A stretch of 64,000 nt of DNA, taken from positions 1,201,769 through 1,265,768 of the forward strand of contig NW_021167088.1 of NCBI RefSeq assembly GCF_003711515.1, given 5' to 3'. Source of the stretch: Sodiomyces alkalinus F11 (taxonomy: Eukaryota; Ascomycota; Sordariomycetes; Glomerellales; Plectosphaerellaceae). A program made the translations under genes and the position numbers. Positions 24,218 through 37,950 of the stretch are shown in pieces. How positions within the stretch are numbered: the stretch's first letter is position 1; each line of letters starts with the position of its first letter. A model generated the notes under the pieces. That model was given only the letters and a program-made list of their open reading frames with translations. It was not told where the DNA came from and did not search any database.

Positions 24218-25259
24218 ATGGCGCCGATCCAGCAATGGACAGTGGAGGAGCCCTACCTCAACCTGCACTGCGCATTGGGCGAGGGACCGTACTACGAGAA
24301 AGAGACCAACACGCTGCGCTTCGTCGACATCAAAAAGCACCGGGTCCACAGCGTCAACCTCGGCGAGGGCCCTTCGTCCCTCAAGACCCTCCAGCTCGAC
24401 GGGCCGGTCGGCGTGACGGCCGACATTGAGGGCGTCGACCCGGCAGAGAAGATCCTCGTCGGGCTCAAGTACGGACTCGCGGTGCTGGACCGCCGCACCG
24501 GAGAGTACGAATACATCAACAAGACGTACGAACCGCATAATGAGCGCGTGCGCACCAACGACGGCGCCGTGGACCCCAACGGCCGGTTCTGGTTGGGATC
24601 CATGACCGACTTTAACCTCGGTGACTTTCAGCCTGAAGGCATGTAACCTACCCTACCCCCCCCCCCTTTTTTTTTTTTTTTCCCTGTCGTCCTCTGCCGG
24701 CCGAAAGAAGAGGAAAAGGAAAAGGAAAAGGAAAAATGCAACTAACGAACCCTCTTTCACAGGCGGCCTACACCGCTTCGACGGCAAGACCCCCCAACAG
24801 CAAGTCCTCACCGACCTCACGATCCCCAACTCGATCGGCTGGTCCCCAGACACCAAGACCATGTACTTCACCCACTCGTCCGCCCGGACCATCCACGCCT
24901 TCGACTACGACGCCGCGGCCGGCGGGCGGTACGGCGCGCCGCGCGTCTTCTACGTGCACGACGGCCCCGGCGAGCCCGACGGCTTCCGCGTCGACGAGGA
25001 AGGGAACCTCTGGCACGCCGTCTACGGCGAGGGCCGCGTGCTCAAGATCTCGCCCGCCGGCCAGCTCGTCGGCGAGGTGCGCCTGCCCACGCGCAACATC
25101 ACCTGCACGCAGTTTGTCGGGACCGAGTTGTTCTGCACCACGGCGTCCATGGATCCCGGCGACGACGGCGACGACCGGGCCAGGGAGCTGGGGGGTGCTT
25201 TGTTCCGCGTTGATGTTGGGGTGCGGGGGGTGGACTTTTACCGGTTTAAGCTGGAGTGA
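24218..25259 (+). CDS. SMP-30/gluconolactonase/LRE-family protein
   Basis: A six-bladed beta-propeller lactonase-like protein; relatives hydrolyse sugar lactones such as gluconolactone or act as regucalcin. Exons 24218-24638 and 24763-25259 give 305 residues, the family norm. The divalent-metal ligands known from human regucalcin (Glu, Asn, Asp) are matched by Glu22 in LGEGP, Asn163 in IPNSIGW and Asp213 in EPDGF; Asn114 in RTNDG is also conserved. The 124-bp intron begins GC, not GT (AAG|GCATGT), and has branch ACTAAC and acceptor TTCACAG. Only this GC donor gives the in-frame QPEG-GLHRFDG join; the nearby GT would shift frame. No signal peptide, so cytosolic. The intron also has C and T homopolymers. 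The substrate is unknown. Confidence 0.92.
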
Positions 25260-26718
25260 AAATGGAAAAAAAATGATTTTTTTTTTCTCCTTTTTTTTTC
25301 TCCTTCACTTCATCACGAGAAACGAACCAGCGAGAGAAGGAATAAAACAAGAGTCATAGTCGACATGGATGGCTGGGGATAGACGAGACGAGACGCGGAC
25401 GCATATACAGGCCGCATGGGGCTTGAAGAGAACGGCACATCTGTTTCGGGGATCCCGGTGACTAGCTAGCTAGCTGGCTAGCTGCGGAACACCCACCTCT
25501 GATACGGCTCAAACCGACATGTCTTTCCTCTGTCGCTCACCGGTGAATCCTGCAAGTGCTAGCCCGTGCCCACGGCGGGGAAGGAAAACAAGGATTTGAA
25601 GGCATCTTGGGACGCCGGGGCGGGATGCAAATGAGGTGCAGCCACCGGCATTCTTAGTGACTGTAACCCAGACGTGCATATGCATACGTAACACGACCGA
25701 GGCATAGAACGAAGCAGGGGATCTTTTTATAAAATTAAAATTAAAATGAAAAAAAGACCTCCAAACTGGGTTTGCCAGAGTCGGTCAAATCCGTTCGAAA
25801 CGAGAGACTAATTACTTGGTTGCCAACGTGCTCGGCTGATCCTCTTTTGGGCAGCAACGCTTCTTAGATCATCCGTCGCCCATGACGCCAACTAGACTAT
25901 TCCAGAGCTTTTGTCTAGGCCTGTTTCTCTTCTAACCATGGCTTCGTCTTGATTTCTTGTAAGACCTACTTTCCTCTCGATTTTCTTGAATGCCAAGTTA
26001 TGTATGCCCCACGTTCTGTTTTCTTCATGTTTCCTTTCTTTCTTTTCTTTCTTCATTTTCTTCATTTCTTATTCTCCCATTTCCGCTTCTCTCTGGTTTG
26101 TAATGCTGTGGTTTTGCCTCCTCCTATATCGCCTCTCGTCTTGCCACATGTTTCCCTCCTCCCCTTAAAGTGACTCATAGCCTCCTGCATAGCCTATCAT
26201 CATGATGCCCTCACATCGGAGAATTTCTGTCGTGTCTCTCTCTTCTACCGTCACCGGTCATCAGGAGCCGCATGTCTAGGGTAATGGTGGGGATTGTCGT
26301 AGATGGGACATCTTCCAGACTGCGTCGTCCATCATGCGTGACAGCTCATCAACGGTCCGCCCGTCTCGCCCTGCCACCGGGGGGCAGCCCCTAGTCGTTG
26401 GTTGGTTTTGCGTCATGCAACTCGTCGGCGGCGGCGTCGGCATGAACGGGAAACAAAGGTGGCTTAGGAGGACGAAGGGAACGAGCAGGGGAGGCGGGAA
26501 TAGTGGATGGTGGTAGAAGGACCAGGGATATGTTTTTCTTTTCTTTTCTTAAAAGCATGCAAGTTTTCTTGACACGTTGGGCTGAAGGCTCCGCCTTCGT
26601 ACTTGCTTGAGCACGAACAGAGGAACTTCGCGTTTCTGCAGTACGTTGTACGTGCCTCCATCGTCGTCCCTTGCCAACCGGTGTATATGCACTTCAATGT
26701 ACGGATACACCCTCTTGT
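25260..26718. other. Intergenic, convergent side of the SMP-30 and TAE1 genes
   Basis: No gene seen. It contains poly-T and poly-A tracts just after the SMP-30 stop, CTAGCTAG repeats near 25463-25482, pyrimidine-rich DNA at 26020-26100 and a GTACGTTGTAC motif at 26641. 3' ends of both flanking transcripts must lie here. Confidence 0.5.
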
Positions 26719-28247
<1,529 letters not shown>

Positions 28248-29706
28248 GGTTTCGTCGGCGGTCGGGGTCGGGGTCGGCGGTCGGCGGTCAATCGAGGCGA
28301 GGAGTGGTTGCGAGGTTGGTAGACGGGGCGGTGAGAGGAGAGAGATGACGTTTATTTCGCAAACTTGATTGTGCCTTTTTTTCTTCTTTTTTTTCTTCTT
28401 CGTGGTTACTGATTTGATGCAGAAAGGCCGTGTCACATTATCACTTGAAGCTGTTTGTGAATGTGAGTGAGATGTTTTCCGAAAGTCGACCACTGGAATA
28501 AGATGTAATTATGGATATATGAGAACAACGATTATGAGAGCGACTGGTGAGAGTTGAGAGAGGGGAGCGAGACCAATAAAACCTAGTTGACCCATTTTGT
28601 GCATGCTACCGTTTGATTCAATACGCCCCTGCCAGGGTTAGAAGCGTTAGCTCGAATACAACGTAAAATGATTAGCCAAGGATAACAGGGACCCCTGCGA
28701 GTAGTACAACCAAATATAAGGAGAACAATGGTATTTTTAAGTACCTCTACTATATAAAATTCTAATACCTTTCCTTAATACTCTTAATTAATAGTTAGTA
28801 TCTTCGCTATCTCTTAGTAAAACTAGTCTAAATAGTGTAAGAAATGTAGTAATAGCTTTACCTAGCTTAATATTAGTCTCATAGCGATATTTGATTTTAT
28901 ACCTCCCTATATACAATAGATAGAAAAGTACGGACCGGCAGCGTAATCTAATAATCAATTAAGACATAGGGCTAAGTTTTGAGCTAACGTTTCTAATCCT
29001 GACAGAGGTGTACCTTATCCTAATAGACCGAGTCTCCTCGCTATCTGATTTGATATAAGTGACAATGTCACTTAATATGTGTTAGGTAGTGTACACGAGT
29101 ACGTACATAGCTATAGGTCTGCCGCGGGTTATAAGTTTAGCTCTCTGGATACCCTAAGGTTGCCCTTTTGAATCCTAGAAGCCCTAGGTCCTATAGTACT
29201 GGCTGGCCAGAGATATGCCTGGACAGGGCCTTAGGACGGGTACCTGGTCTGGGATAAATATTCCAGCTCATCATCTCTCACATTTCAGAGAAGTCGTTAC
29301 GACGATACAGGGATATACGATACGACGGCAAGATTCCAAATGCGTATTCAACGCTTGCTTGGCTATTTTCTTCTTCTTTCCCATGTCTATCTCTATCCTT
29401 CACTTCTCCTTGTTCTTTTCGTTTCCAACCTCTCCTATTCGATTCCATAGCTCTTTACAAAAGCTAACAAATAAGCAAAGAGGAAGAAACAAAAAAATAA
29501 TTAAACAAATGCAAAACAAGATGCTAAAAGCTTTGGATGCCAAACCACTTAGACCGGAGGACTCTCTCAGGTGATGATGCCCGCTTGTCGTGACACAAAG
29601 AAGGAAATTTTGAAAAAAAAGTTCAAACGAAGAGAAGAGAAGAGAGAGAGGGGGGGAAAAAAACCGAAAGAGGCCGGTAATGAAAACAACGTCCCAGGGA
29701 ACCAAC
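28248..29706. other. Intergenic with TAE1 promoter and AT-rich block
   Basis: No gene seen. The first part is the TAE1 promoter (GGTCGG repeats near 28261-28285, poly-T). The block at 28640-29215 is AT-rich and degenerate (listed separately). The remainder leads to the YPP1 3' end. Confidence 0.55.
28640..29215. mobile_element. AT-rich, TpA-rich relic, probably RIP-mutated repeat
   Basis: Base composition changes abruptly from the GC-rich flanks to sequence full of TA, TAA and TTA, with no open frame. This is what repeat-induced point mutation (C to T, mainly at CpA) leaves of a duplicated transposon in filamentous ascomycetes. No terminal repeats or transposase remnant can be recognised, so the element type is unknown and a plain AT-rich spacer remains possible. 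Confidence 0.45.
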
Positions 29707-32700
29707 TCAGAGGACGTAGCCACCATGACCAAGACACCTCCACTCGCGCACGCCGCGGCCCTCCTCGAGCTCGACACACCACCAAAGAACCTCCTTGGCC
29801 CTCTCCAACAGCCCGCTCTCCTCATGCGCCCGCGCCAGCGTGAACCAGGCCTCGGGATAGTCCCACGAGGAGCCCAGCTTGGTGAGGCCGCTCAAGAGCC
29901 CGTTGGCCCGGTCGCGCGCCGCGAGCCGGTCGATCAGCGGCAGGGACGTCGCCTTGTAGGCGGCCGGCAGGGTCTTGTCGTCGTCGGCTTGGGGACCTTT
30001 GGTCCCGCCATTCCTTGCGACTAGGGTGACGACGGCAGCAGGGGCAGCAGCAGCAGGATCCGAGTTGGTGGTGGCGGGGTTGATGCCCAGGCCGATGGGC
30101 GTCGAAGGCAGGCCCTGCGATGGCGTCGTGATGCGGGGGATGGAACCGGACGATTGAAGCGAGACGCACACGAAATTGTCCTCCACTGTGGCGAGGTCGG
30201 GCATGGTCGGTAGGGGGAGGAGCTTCTCGGAGTAGAGGTCGAGCAGGATGTTGGAGAGACCGACGATGGCGGACGGATGGTCGGGGAAACGGGTGAGGGC
30301 GGCTTCGAACTCGGAACGAGCATCGAAAGGCGCGCCCTTGGCGAGCGACAAGTATCCCAGCTAAAGTATTTTATTAGCTGACGTGCATGCGATTAAGGAG
30401 AAAACAAAGGAAGGAAAAAAAGAAAAAAAGGGGGGGGGGGGGGGGAGGTTGTTCTCTCATACCTCGGCCCAGACGTCACCCCACAATTCGTCAATGCTCT
30501 TCTTCTCTGCCCAGCCGGGACTCTGACTCGATGCCGAGATCGTTTCTGCTTCCCGCTCAGTCGCTTCCAGTCCCTGGACGAGCTTCTGCGCCTCCGCGAT
30601 GGCACCCCGGCAGTCCTCAAACATCTCCGCCCTCCGATAGAACCCTGCCACCACGAGCCAGACCCTGATGAGGAGCGCCACCCGCTGCTTACGCTCGTGC
30701 TCTGCGCCGAACTGGATAATCGGCAAGGGGCTGGTAATGGTGTACGTCGCGTCCGACGTGATCTCAGGGTAGGAGGAGACCGTCGACCTGGACCCCTGGG
30801 ATGCGACCGAGTTGCTATGCGATAATGTTTGCCCCCGGGAGAAGGACGAGGCCGCAGGTTGACGCTTGCTCGGGGTAGTGCCATGGTCCCCTCGCTGCTG
30901 GGCGGCGTCATGGGGACCGGGAGCGAAGAAGCCTTCGCCATCAGCCATGGTAGCAGGTGGGGGGTACGAGCCGGCACTGGGCGCCCTCCGACGACCGGTG
31001 CTCTGATCCCTTTTCAGCAGGCTGTTGCGCTTCCCCGACTCGCTCCGCGCCCGACGCGCGCTGGACAATCTCCGGGACGGTCGCCTCTGGACCGCGTGTC
31101 CATTTTCACCCGTCACTTGTATGGTCGGGGCGATACTAGCCGTAGTCTGCGTCGTTTGCGGCCGTGTCGACACCGACGCCTTTTCACTCTCCAGGGTCGT
31201 GTTCATACCCGGGCCCGCGCCCGCGCTTGGCTTGGCCGTGTCATGCGACTTTGCCGAACGCCCGCCGAAAATGCTACCTTTGATGCTCCGGAACGTACCC
31301 GCCGAGCTCTTCGGCGCCTGCGGGGGCGCGGGAGCCCCTAGCGCAGACGACTTGTTGGGGGACGCCTGCACGTCGCCAAAGAGCCGCGAGAAGAGAGAGA
31401 GCAGTTCGTCGCTCGCGTTCACCGCCACCTCCGGGCCCTCCAGCAGTTCGACGAGCATGAGCTGCGAGACCTGGATCTCGAGGAGGCTCTCCCGCTCCGC
31501 GTCGTCCATGTCATCGACGAGGCCGCGTCGGCGCTCCTGACTCTTCTCGTCGGCCGCCTCGAGCTCGTTCAGATGGTCGCTCCTGAAAAGCGGATGCGTC
31601 GTCGTCCCGAAAAGAACGGTTGGGTCCTTGAACTGCTCAAAGGCGCCCTCGCAGGCTCGTGCCGCCATCGAGAAGTCTTGCCTCGCGCTGAGCAGGAGGG
31701 CCAGCAGGTGCCAGAGAGATATGAGCGAGCGTTGTTGCCAGAACGGCCCATGGTAGTGGTTAGGGGTACCGGTACCATCGGCCGACTTGTTGGAAATCAA
31801 CGCCGACTTGACAAGCTCGATGGCGGATGACAGTTCCCGCCGCTCGGCGAGCAGTAAGCCCAGAGCAAACAGGCTGCGGACGTCTCTCGTGCGGCCCAAT
31901 TCCGGGGTAAGAGCCTTGCGGAGACAGCGAATGGCTTTCCCCTGGATTTCGGTCCTGGCGACGGCATCGTACGTGACGCGAGACCAATGCGCATGGGAGA
32001 GACCGATAGCCTGCCAGGACAACGCCACGGTGCTAGGCGGGACCTCTGGGTGCAGAGGACTGGTGGTTTCCTCGATTTCCGGCAGGGTCGTTCCGTCCGA
32101 GACGCCTGCCTTCAGTTGGGGCAATCTCGCCATCATGTCCTCGAGCTCACCGCCAAGGTCTCGTGCCTTTTCGGCGGCGTCCCGGCCCCCGTACCGACAC
32201 AGCGCCAGTATGCACTGCGAGATGGTTTCGAGAACGGTGGCATCATCATCGAGTGCCCCTTCCAGATGGCCCGTCTTGTCCACACGGGCCTTGCCATGCT
32301 TGACGAGGTCCAGGTACGAATCGAACGCTTTGAAGGCTAGGCCGAACTCGGCGACGGAAAGGTGGACGAGGAAAAGGCATCGCAGTATCGTGGTCGAATG
32401 GTACGTCTTGGTGGCAGCGCGGTAAAGGACGTCCAGGACGCGGCGGCTGATGCCCTGACGTCCATCGGGACCGAGATGATCCTCACGCCAACCGCGACCG
32501 CAAAGGAGAGACCAGTTTCTCATGGTGAGTTTGACAAAGTTCTCAACCTCTTCACGTTCTTCGTCCGCCCGGGGGAACTTGGTCTCGTTCAGGAGCAAGG
32601 CTTCGTAGGCCGTCTCCACCTTGGCCAACTCGGTGCGTAGGTGAGCTCTCGCCGAGGATTCTTCGGCGGGAATGCTCTTCGGATGACCGGTGGGGTACGG

Positions 32701-33732
32701 GAGGTCCAGCTCGAGTATGGTGGACAAGGCGGTGAAGTATTCGTTCCACACCCGCCTCCTCGGCACAGAGCCCCTGAATCCATGGCCTCCCAGCGACCCG
32801 CCAAATGCATCCCAGTAATCGGCCCAGGACCGGAAGCATGCCAGCGAGTTGGGGTCCTCCAGCGACCGTTCGTTTGCGCGCAGGGCCTGGCTCTGCAGCA
32901 TGCAGAACTCGGTCAGGAACAGCTCGGAGCAGTATCGTAGTTGCTTTCCGGTGGCCTTGCCGAAGGGGACGGCGGACAAGGTCGGCAGGGCGGCCTCGAA
33001 GATGCGCAGCGCTTCTTCCCTCTGTTTGCCAACCACCAAGCAGTCGGCTTTCAGGTAGGCGGCCTTGAGAGCGCAGACGTTGGTCCACTCGGAGGCCTTG
33101 TGGGTCGGGTCGAACTGAATTTGTTCGAGGTCGAGGCGAGAGGGGAGTCGGACGCCAGCCAGACTGTATTCGCCGACGGTCCAGTGAAGCCAGCCAACGC
33201 AGACCTGGGCCTGAAACTTGTCTTCTAGGAACTGTGCTTCATTCTCTATGACCTCGAGAAGCTTCGGCAGTTGGTTGGACACGTCGAGGTCCTTCGCGGT
33301 GAGGGCGGTCGAGGGACGAGAGGCAATGCCGGGTTGCTTGGCAGCGGTGGAAATGGAATGTTCGACCTCGGCGGTCAGGGCGAGACCTGGGCGGAGGAGG
33401 CACAGTTAGCACAGAGGTAGAGAGTAGCAGGGAAGAAGGGGAGAAGGGCGGACGGGAGTTCAAGGCGTACAGGCTCGGTCCGGGGCATGTTTCCGGATCT
33501 TGCGCACGAATTCGGGGACGGCCTCCCAGTTGCCTTCAGCCCTGGCAGCGCAGAGGGCCTGGATATAATGCGCAGCCTTGACGGGGTCCGGCTGAGAAAC
33601 GAAATTGATAGACACGTTAGCTTGAACGACATGCAATTGACATTTGCAGCCCCATCTTATGGTAGCCGGAGACCTGAGAGGTGGGAGAGGGTGATCTAAA
33701 TCAATTCCAAGGAGCAGCATTGAATTTACCAT
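29707..33732 (-). CDS. YPP1: YPP1/TTC7-type TPR protein, PI4-kinase complex subunit
   Basis: Scaffold that, with Efr3, brings the PI 4-kinase Stt4 to the plasma membrane; fungal entries are often called cargo-transport protein YPP1. Model (minus): start codon alone 33732-33730, then 33591-33471, 33386-30463 and 30360-29707, 1233 residues. Introns are 138, 84 and 102 bp. Signatures: the N-terminal RAEGNWEAVPEFVRKIRKHAP, YWDAFGG near the middle of the first third, TPR-like helices, a Ser-rich disordered loop (about 700-900), and C-terminal WAELGYLSLAKG, RFPDHPSAIVGLSNILLD and VREWRCLGHGGYVL. The last two splice joins restore RACLALT and AELGYLS exactly. The isolated start codon (ATG|GTAAAT) is the least certain part; no other in-frame ATG gives a family-like N-terminus. 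The third intron carries a C16 run on the coding strand. Divergent from RIX1. Confidence 0.9.
30430..30445. repeat. G16/C16 homopolymer in a YPP1 intron
   Basis: Sixteen G on the + strand, so poly-C followed by poly-T in the transcript. Confidence 0.9.
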
Positions 33733-34603
33733 GTTGCGATGAGGCACACAGCCCGGGCAGTCGAGGAGAGACGAAGCCACAACGCTATAATGGCCCTTGA
33801 CAGCGACGAAGCATGATAGAAAAGGAGATATCGGGGCCGCCAGACGACTAGCGGAAGGTAATGTCGTCTTTCCTTGACGCTGTGGTTCCGTGGTGGGTAG
33901 ATAGGTATGAAGGAAGAAGAGAGACGGGATTTATTACGGAGGTGGCGTTACATGAAGGTAAGGAAGGTGGGATGCAGCTTTTCGATGGACGTTCTCACGT
34001 TTCTCACGTTTCCAGGTTCCCAGAAACATTCTGACGCGGTACTTCATAAGGTACCTGACCTGTACGCCACATAAGGCGGTCAGCCGAGTAAGGTACCTGT
34101 CGTCTTACCAAGCGCAATCATGGACTGTCCAGGTGCCTGCGGGTTGGCCAGGAACAGCTCCAAGCTGCCTTCAGTTCCAACATAAGGTAGCACAAGCACA
34201 GCTAGCGAAATAGAAGTACCGAGTACTCCATCATAGTGCACATCGAGCAGAGTATAAAAAGTATCTTGTACAGCTGTTTTTTCACTGGTTACTCGACCAA
34301 GTCAAGGCAAGCAAAAAAGCCAGCCAACCAATAATTCCAGCCATTGATGACAGAAGATATCCACAGGGTACTCTGTATAAAACATCTTCAGGTACCTTAT
34401 TATGAAATGCGCAACGTAACCTCTTAGGTACCTTTACAATCGAATGTGACTTGAAGAAAAAAAGTTTCGAACTTCCTCAACTCCAACACTCAAGACCAGA
34501 CCTTCACTCACCCAGTGTCATAGATAGGTAGTCTTATGTTTACGACCCAGTTTATTTCTCAAATTTTCTAATTGAGCTTTCTACCCTTCTCAAATTCGAA
34601 GCC
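33733..34603. promoter_or_regulatory. Shared divergent promoter region of YPP1 and RIX1
   Basis: 871 bp between the two start codons, transcribed outward on both sides. It holds several AAGGTACC-type palindromes (near 34048, 34091, 34393), a TATAAAA-like element near 34254 and AT-rich DNA near RIX1. No gene in it. Confidence 0.5.
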
Positions 34604-37159
34604 ATGTCGCTGCCCCCGGATCTGCGCGTCCTCTGTCGCCGCTTGACATCGACTCCTCCCAGCCAGCTCCCTCACTCCCTTCCAGCCTCTATCAACCAGG
34701 TCCTGCGATGCAAAGACATCCTGTCCATTCAGCATGACCCCAAGGCCAAAGATGGCTCTTCTGAAGCTTCCATGCTCGTGCATAAGCTGAAAACGATCAT
34801 CACGACCCTGCTGAATGGAAAGACCGCTGCTGGGCGCTTCACAGGGGCGGCCTTGGCCAAGGCTGTAGTGGACGTCGGCGGATGGGAATGTTTGCGCGAG
34901 TCGGGTCCATGGGTTCGCGGCATGTTGAACATACTTCAGGTTGGATAAACCCCATTTGTTGACAACTGGACTGACATTGCCTTTTATTCTTTTCCGCTCA
35001 TCTAACTGGACCATCAGAAAAATGATCCTCTCCCGGCCAAGGAACTCTCAGTCGTGGGCCTGGTCAGGATATACACCCTCGTCCACGACTATCAGACCCT
35101 CACTCGCGAGATCGCCACTCCCACCATGGCTACTTTCTTCAATGCCTGTCTGCAACTCATCAAGCCTCCTGCCGCAGGCCAGCGCCAGAGAGTATCTTCC
35201 GCTCTCGTCGAGACCATTCTCGACGCCTTCTCGTCCCTCCTGCCTTTATACCCTACCACGTGTCGCCCTTTCAACAGCCAGATCAGAGCCGCTATTCGAA
35301 CCTATCTTGCGCCGACCTCCTCAGACGACACCTTGGTCCCGCTGTCTCTGCAGCGTGCTAGCCGTCGGCTTGCCATCTCGCTCCACTTCACCCTAGCCGG
35401 CAAGACTGGGCCCAGCGACGCGTGGGCGAAGCTCATGGCCGATGTCATGGACGACTTCGGCCTCGCTGCCTTCCAGGTCTTCCGTGCCGTCAAAGAGGGC
35501 GTCGACTCCTCCTCCATCCCCCCCTCCCGGTCCCAGCTCGACTTCAACGGTCCACCCCAGGGCACTTCATCGTCTCTCGAACTACCCGAGTGGAAAGGCG
35601 TCCGGGCCGGGAGCCAGAGGCTCATCGGCCTGCTTCGTCTCATGGCCGACATGCTTCGCTATCCCACCAAAAGTGCCGTGTCCATCCCCGTCGGCACTCT
35701 GGTAGATGTCGTCAACCGGCTGTGTCTCATCAGCCGTAGCCGCAAGTCTCAGTCCTGGGAACAGGCTCTGGAGACACATCCGGCCGTCGCCAGGGAGGAG
35801 AAGGAGGAGCTTTGGAGCGTCGTCCCCGCCATTCACATCGCGGCTTTGGACCTCCTTCTCGTCCTCGTCGCGAGACTGCGATACAACGCGCTCCCCTTTG
35901 CGTCGGAGGCTGTAGATAGCGCCGTTCTTGCCCTGAAATCCGGCGTCGACAACTCTGCCGTACGGCTCGCGACGTACCGTCTCTTCTCCGTTCTGCTCCC
36001 CATCTGCGGAGCCGGCATAGCGAAGCCCACCGTGGACACCATCAGCGTCGTCATCCTCGCCTGCTGCAGGGACCTCCAACAGCATGCGGGCCATCTCGAC
36101 GACGTGAAGGTTTCTGTGCCGGCGAAAAAAGGCGCGGAGGCCAAGAGGAACGGGGCCGCGGTCACGGCCAACGTAGACCTCTTCCTACCGCAACAGCAAC
36201 AGCAGCAACAACAACAACAGCAGCAGCAACAAAACGACGCCGCCTCGAAAGCCTCCACCATCGCACCCCTGTCGACAGAACATCGCGCCGCGGCCGAGAC
36301 CCTCCTCGCCGACCTCCTGACCCACCTCCCGCAACGGCACCTCAAGCCCGGCCTCCGCGGCCTCCTCGACCAGACCGCCATCCTCGCGCAGTGCAAGGGC
36401 GCCATGCTCGCCAGCGTGCTGAACCCGTACATCAGCGACACCGGCAAGAGCCACCCCAGCATCCTGCCGCATCTTTCGCGCCAGTTCCCCCGCGACCAGG
36501 GCGTCGAGATCCTGCGGTCCAACATTCGGACGTCGGCGGCCCAGACCACGGGCGACGGCATTCGCTTGGCCGCCGGATTCGAAGAGCTGGAGGAGCAAGA
36601 AGAAGAAGAAGAAGAGGAGGAAGAGGAAGAGGAAGAGAATGGCGACGAACGAGCGGCATCCGAGATCAAGGTCGTCGGCGGCGCGGGTCCAGATGGGGAC
36701 CAGGTCATGAAGGGCGCTGGGGCCGCCAACGGGACGAACCGGGACGGGGCTACACCGGCGGAGACGATCGTCGTCGTGGCGGCGGGGTCGGAGGACGTGG
36801 GCAGGGCCTCTGAAGCGGAAACCGGCGAGAGCCCGTTCCTGCGGCGGGAGGCGTCGTCGATGTCGATGTCGTCGATCGAGGTGGCGGGGGATGCGTCCAC
36901 TGCACAGAAGCGGAAGCTCGAGGACGTTGATGCGGATCCGCCGCAGAAGCGTCAGGGTGTGGACACGAAACGGGCTGCCATGCCGGTCATTCCTGATCGT
37001 TCTGCTGATGCGGGGAAAGATGGCGCAGCAGGTGATGAGAGCGATGATGGGAGCGTTCACCTGAACATGGAGCTGGATGATCTCGATGATGACGAGGACG
37101 ATGATGACGAGGACGATGATGACGAGGACGATGATGACGAGGACGATGATGACGAGTAG
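34604..37159 (+). CDS. RIX1: Pre-rRNA-processing protein RIX1/IPI2
   Basis: Subunit of the Rix1-Ipi1-Ipi3 complex that acts with Rea1 in the nucleus on pre-60S particles and ITS2 processing. Exons 34604-34939 and 35018-37159 give 825 residues; the 78-bp intron has branch TCTAAC and joins NILQ to KNDPLPAKELSVVGL in phase 0. The N-terminal two thirds are alpha-helical repeat-like (LVRIYTLVHDYQTLTREIATPT is typical of the family). Low-complexity segments follow: a Gln run of about 14 (near 503-517), a Glu run (near 636-652), a basic nuclear-localisation-like segment KRKLEDVDADPPQKR (near 741) and an acidic tail from residue about 798, built from five 15-bp units. The acidic tail is common in ribosome-assembly factors. 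Family recognition rests on the N-terminal region. Confidence 0.85.
37085..37156. repeat. 15-bp coding minisatellite in the RIX1 tail
   Basis: Five tandem copies of GATGATGACGAGGAC encode the pentapeptide DDDED up to the stop codon. Confidence 0.95.
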
Positions 37160-37950
37160 GGTGGTGGGTTTACTGAGAGGAGAATATTGTACAGTTTTTG
37201 ACGTATTGGGATNNNNNNNNNNNNNNNNNNNNNNNNNNNNNNNNNNNCCCCCCCCCCCAGGCTCGTAGTCACGACGTTCTCTGTTCTCTATCGTCGAAAC
37301 AACTTGGGTATATTGGCTCAACTATTCAAGGATGTTGAGAATGGCGGCGGCCAAGCCAGTTGACGATCCCGTCTCGTCTGAACCGCTTTGGGTTTCTAGT
37401 ACAGTAGTGACACCTATCTACCTAATGAGATGCTCAACTTGACGTCCATCTGCCTATTTCCAGGACAGTTTTCGGCAGGAGTACGCATGAAAAGGACATT
37501 AATCAGAAGCCCGGTGAATTGAACATCTGACCAATGATTTCTTTCAGCGTTCTTCGCATCATGCGTCTTTCCTTCTATCAATACAGCCCCATCACCGCTC
37601 AACGGTGCCACTTCCTGTCCCAACGCCGTCCTATATGCTGTATAGGTGTAGAAGAAGAAAAAAGAGGAGAGTAGAAAATATGTAAGAGTAGACCCAAGTT
37701 GAGACTACAAAAGGGGGGAAGAGGAGAGTAGTGCAAGCCATATGCGGCCAGCTCCAACCCGCCGCGCTTCGCCCCTTTGAAAATGCACCATCCAGGTAAA
37801 AAAGGTTCGAAACCCCGATGGCGATGGGAGCGAAGACACCACAAGAAAAATCTCCCCCAAGCTGCCGTGCTCCTATCCATGGCCATGAACGGAGTATGTA
37901 GCAAGCCATAATGCAGAACAGGGCATCCATATCCATCCCGCTTTCCCCTC
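37160..37950. other. Intergenic, convergent RIX1 and WW-protein 3' ends
   Basis: No gene seen. Contains an assembly gap and adjoining poly-C. Confidence 0.6.
37213..37247. other. Assembly gap (35 N)
   Basis: Run of N immediately followed by eleven C, so the gap probably sits in a homopolymer that blocked assembly. Frames reported across it are not real. Confidence 0.98.

Noticed and set aside
37795..37820. GGTTCGAAACC resembling a tRNA B-box
   Set aside because: Flanking bases form neither a T stem nor an acceptor stem on either strand.
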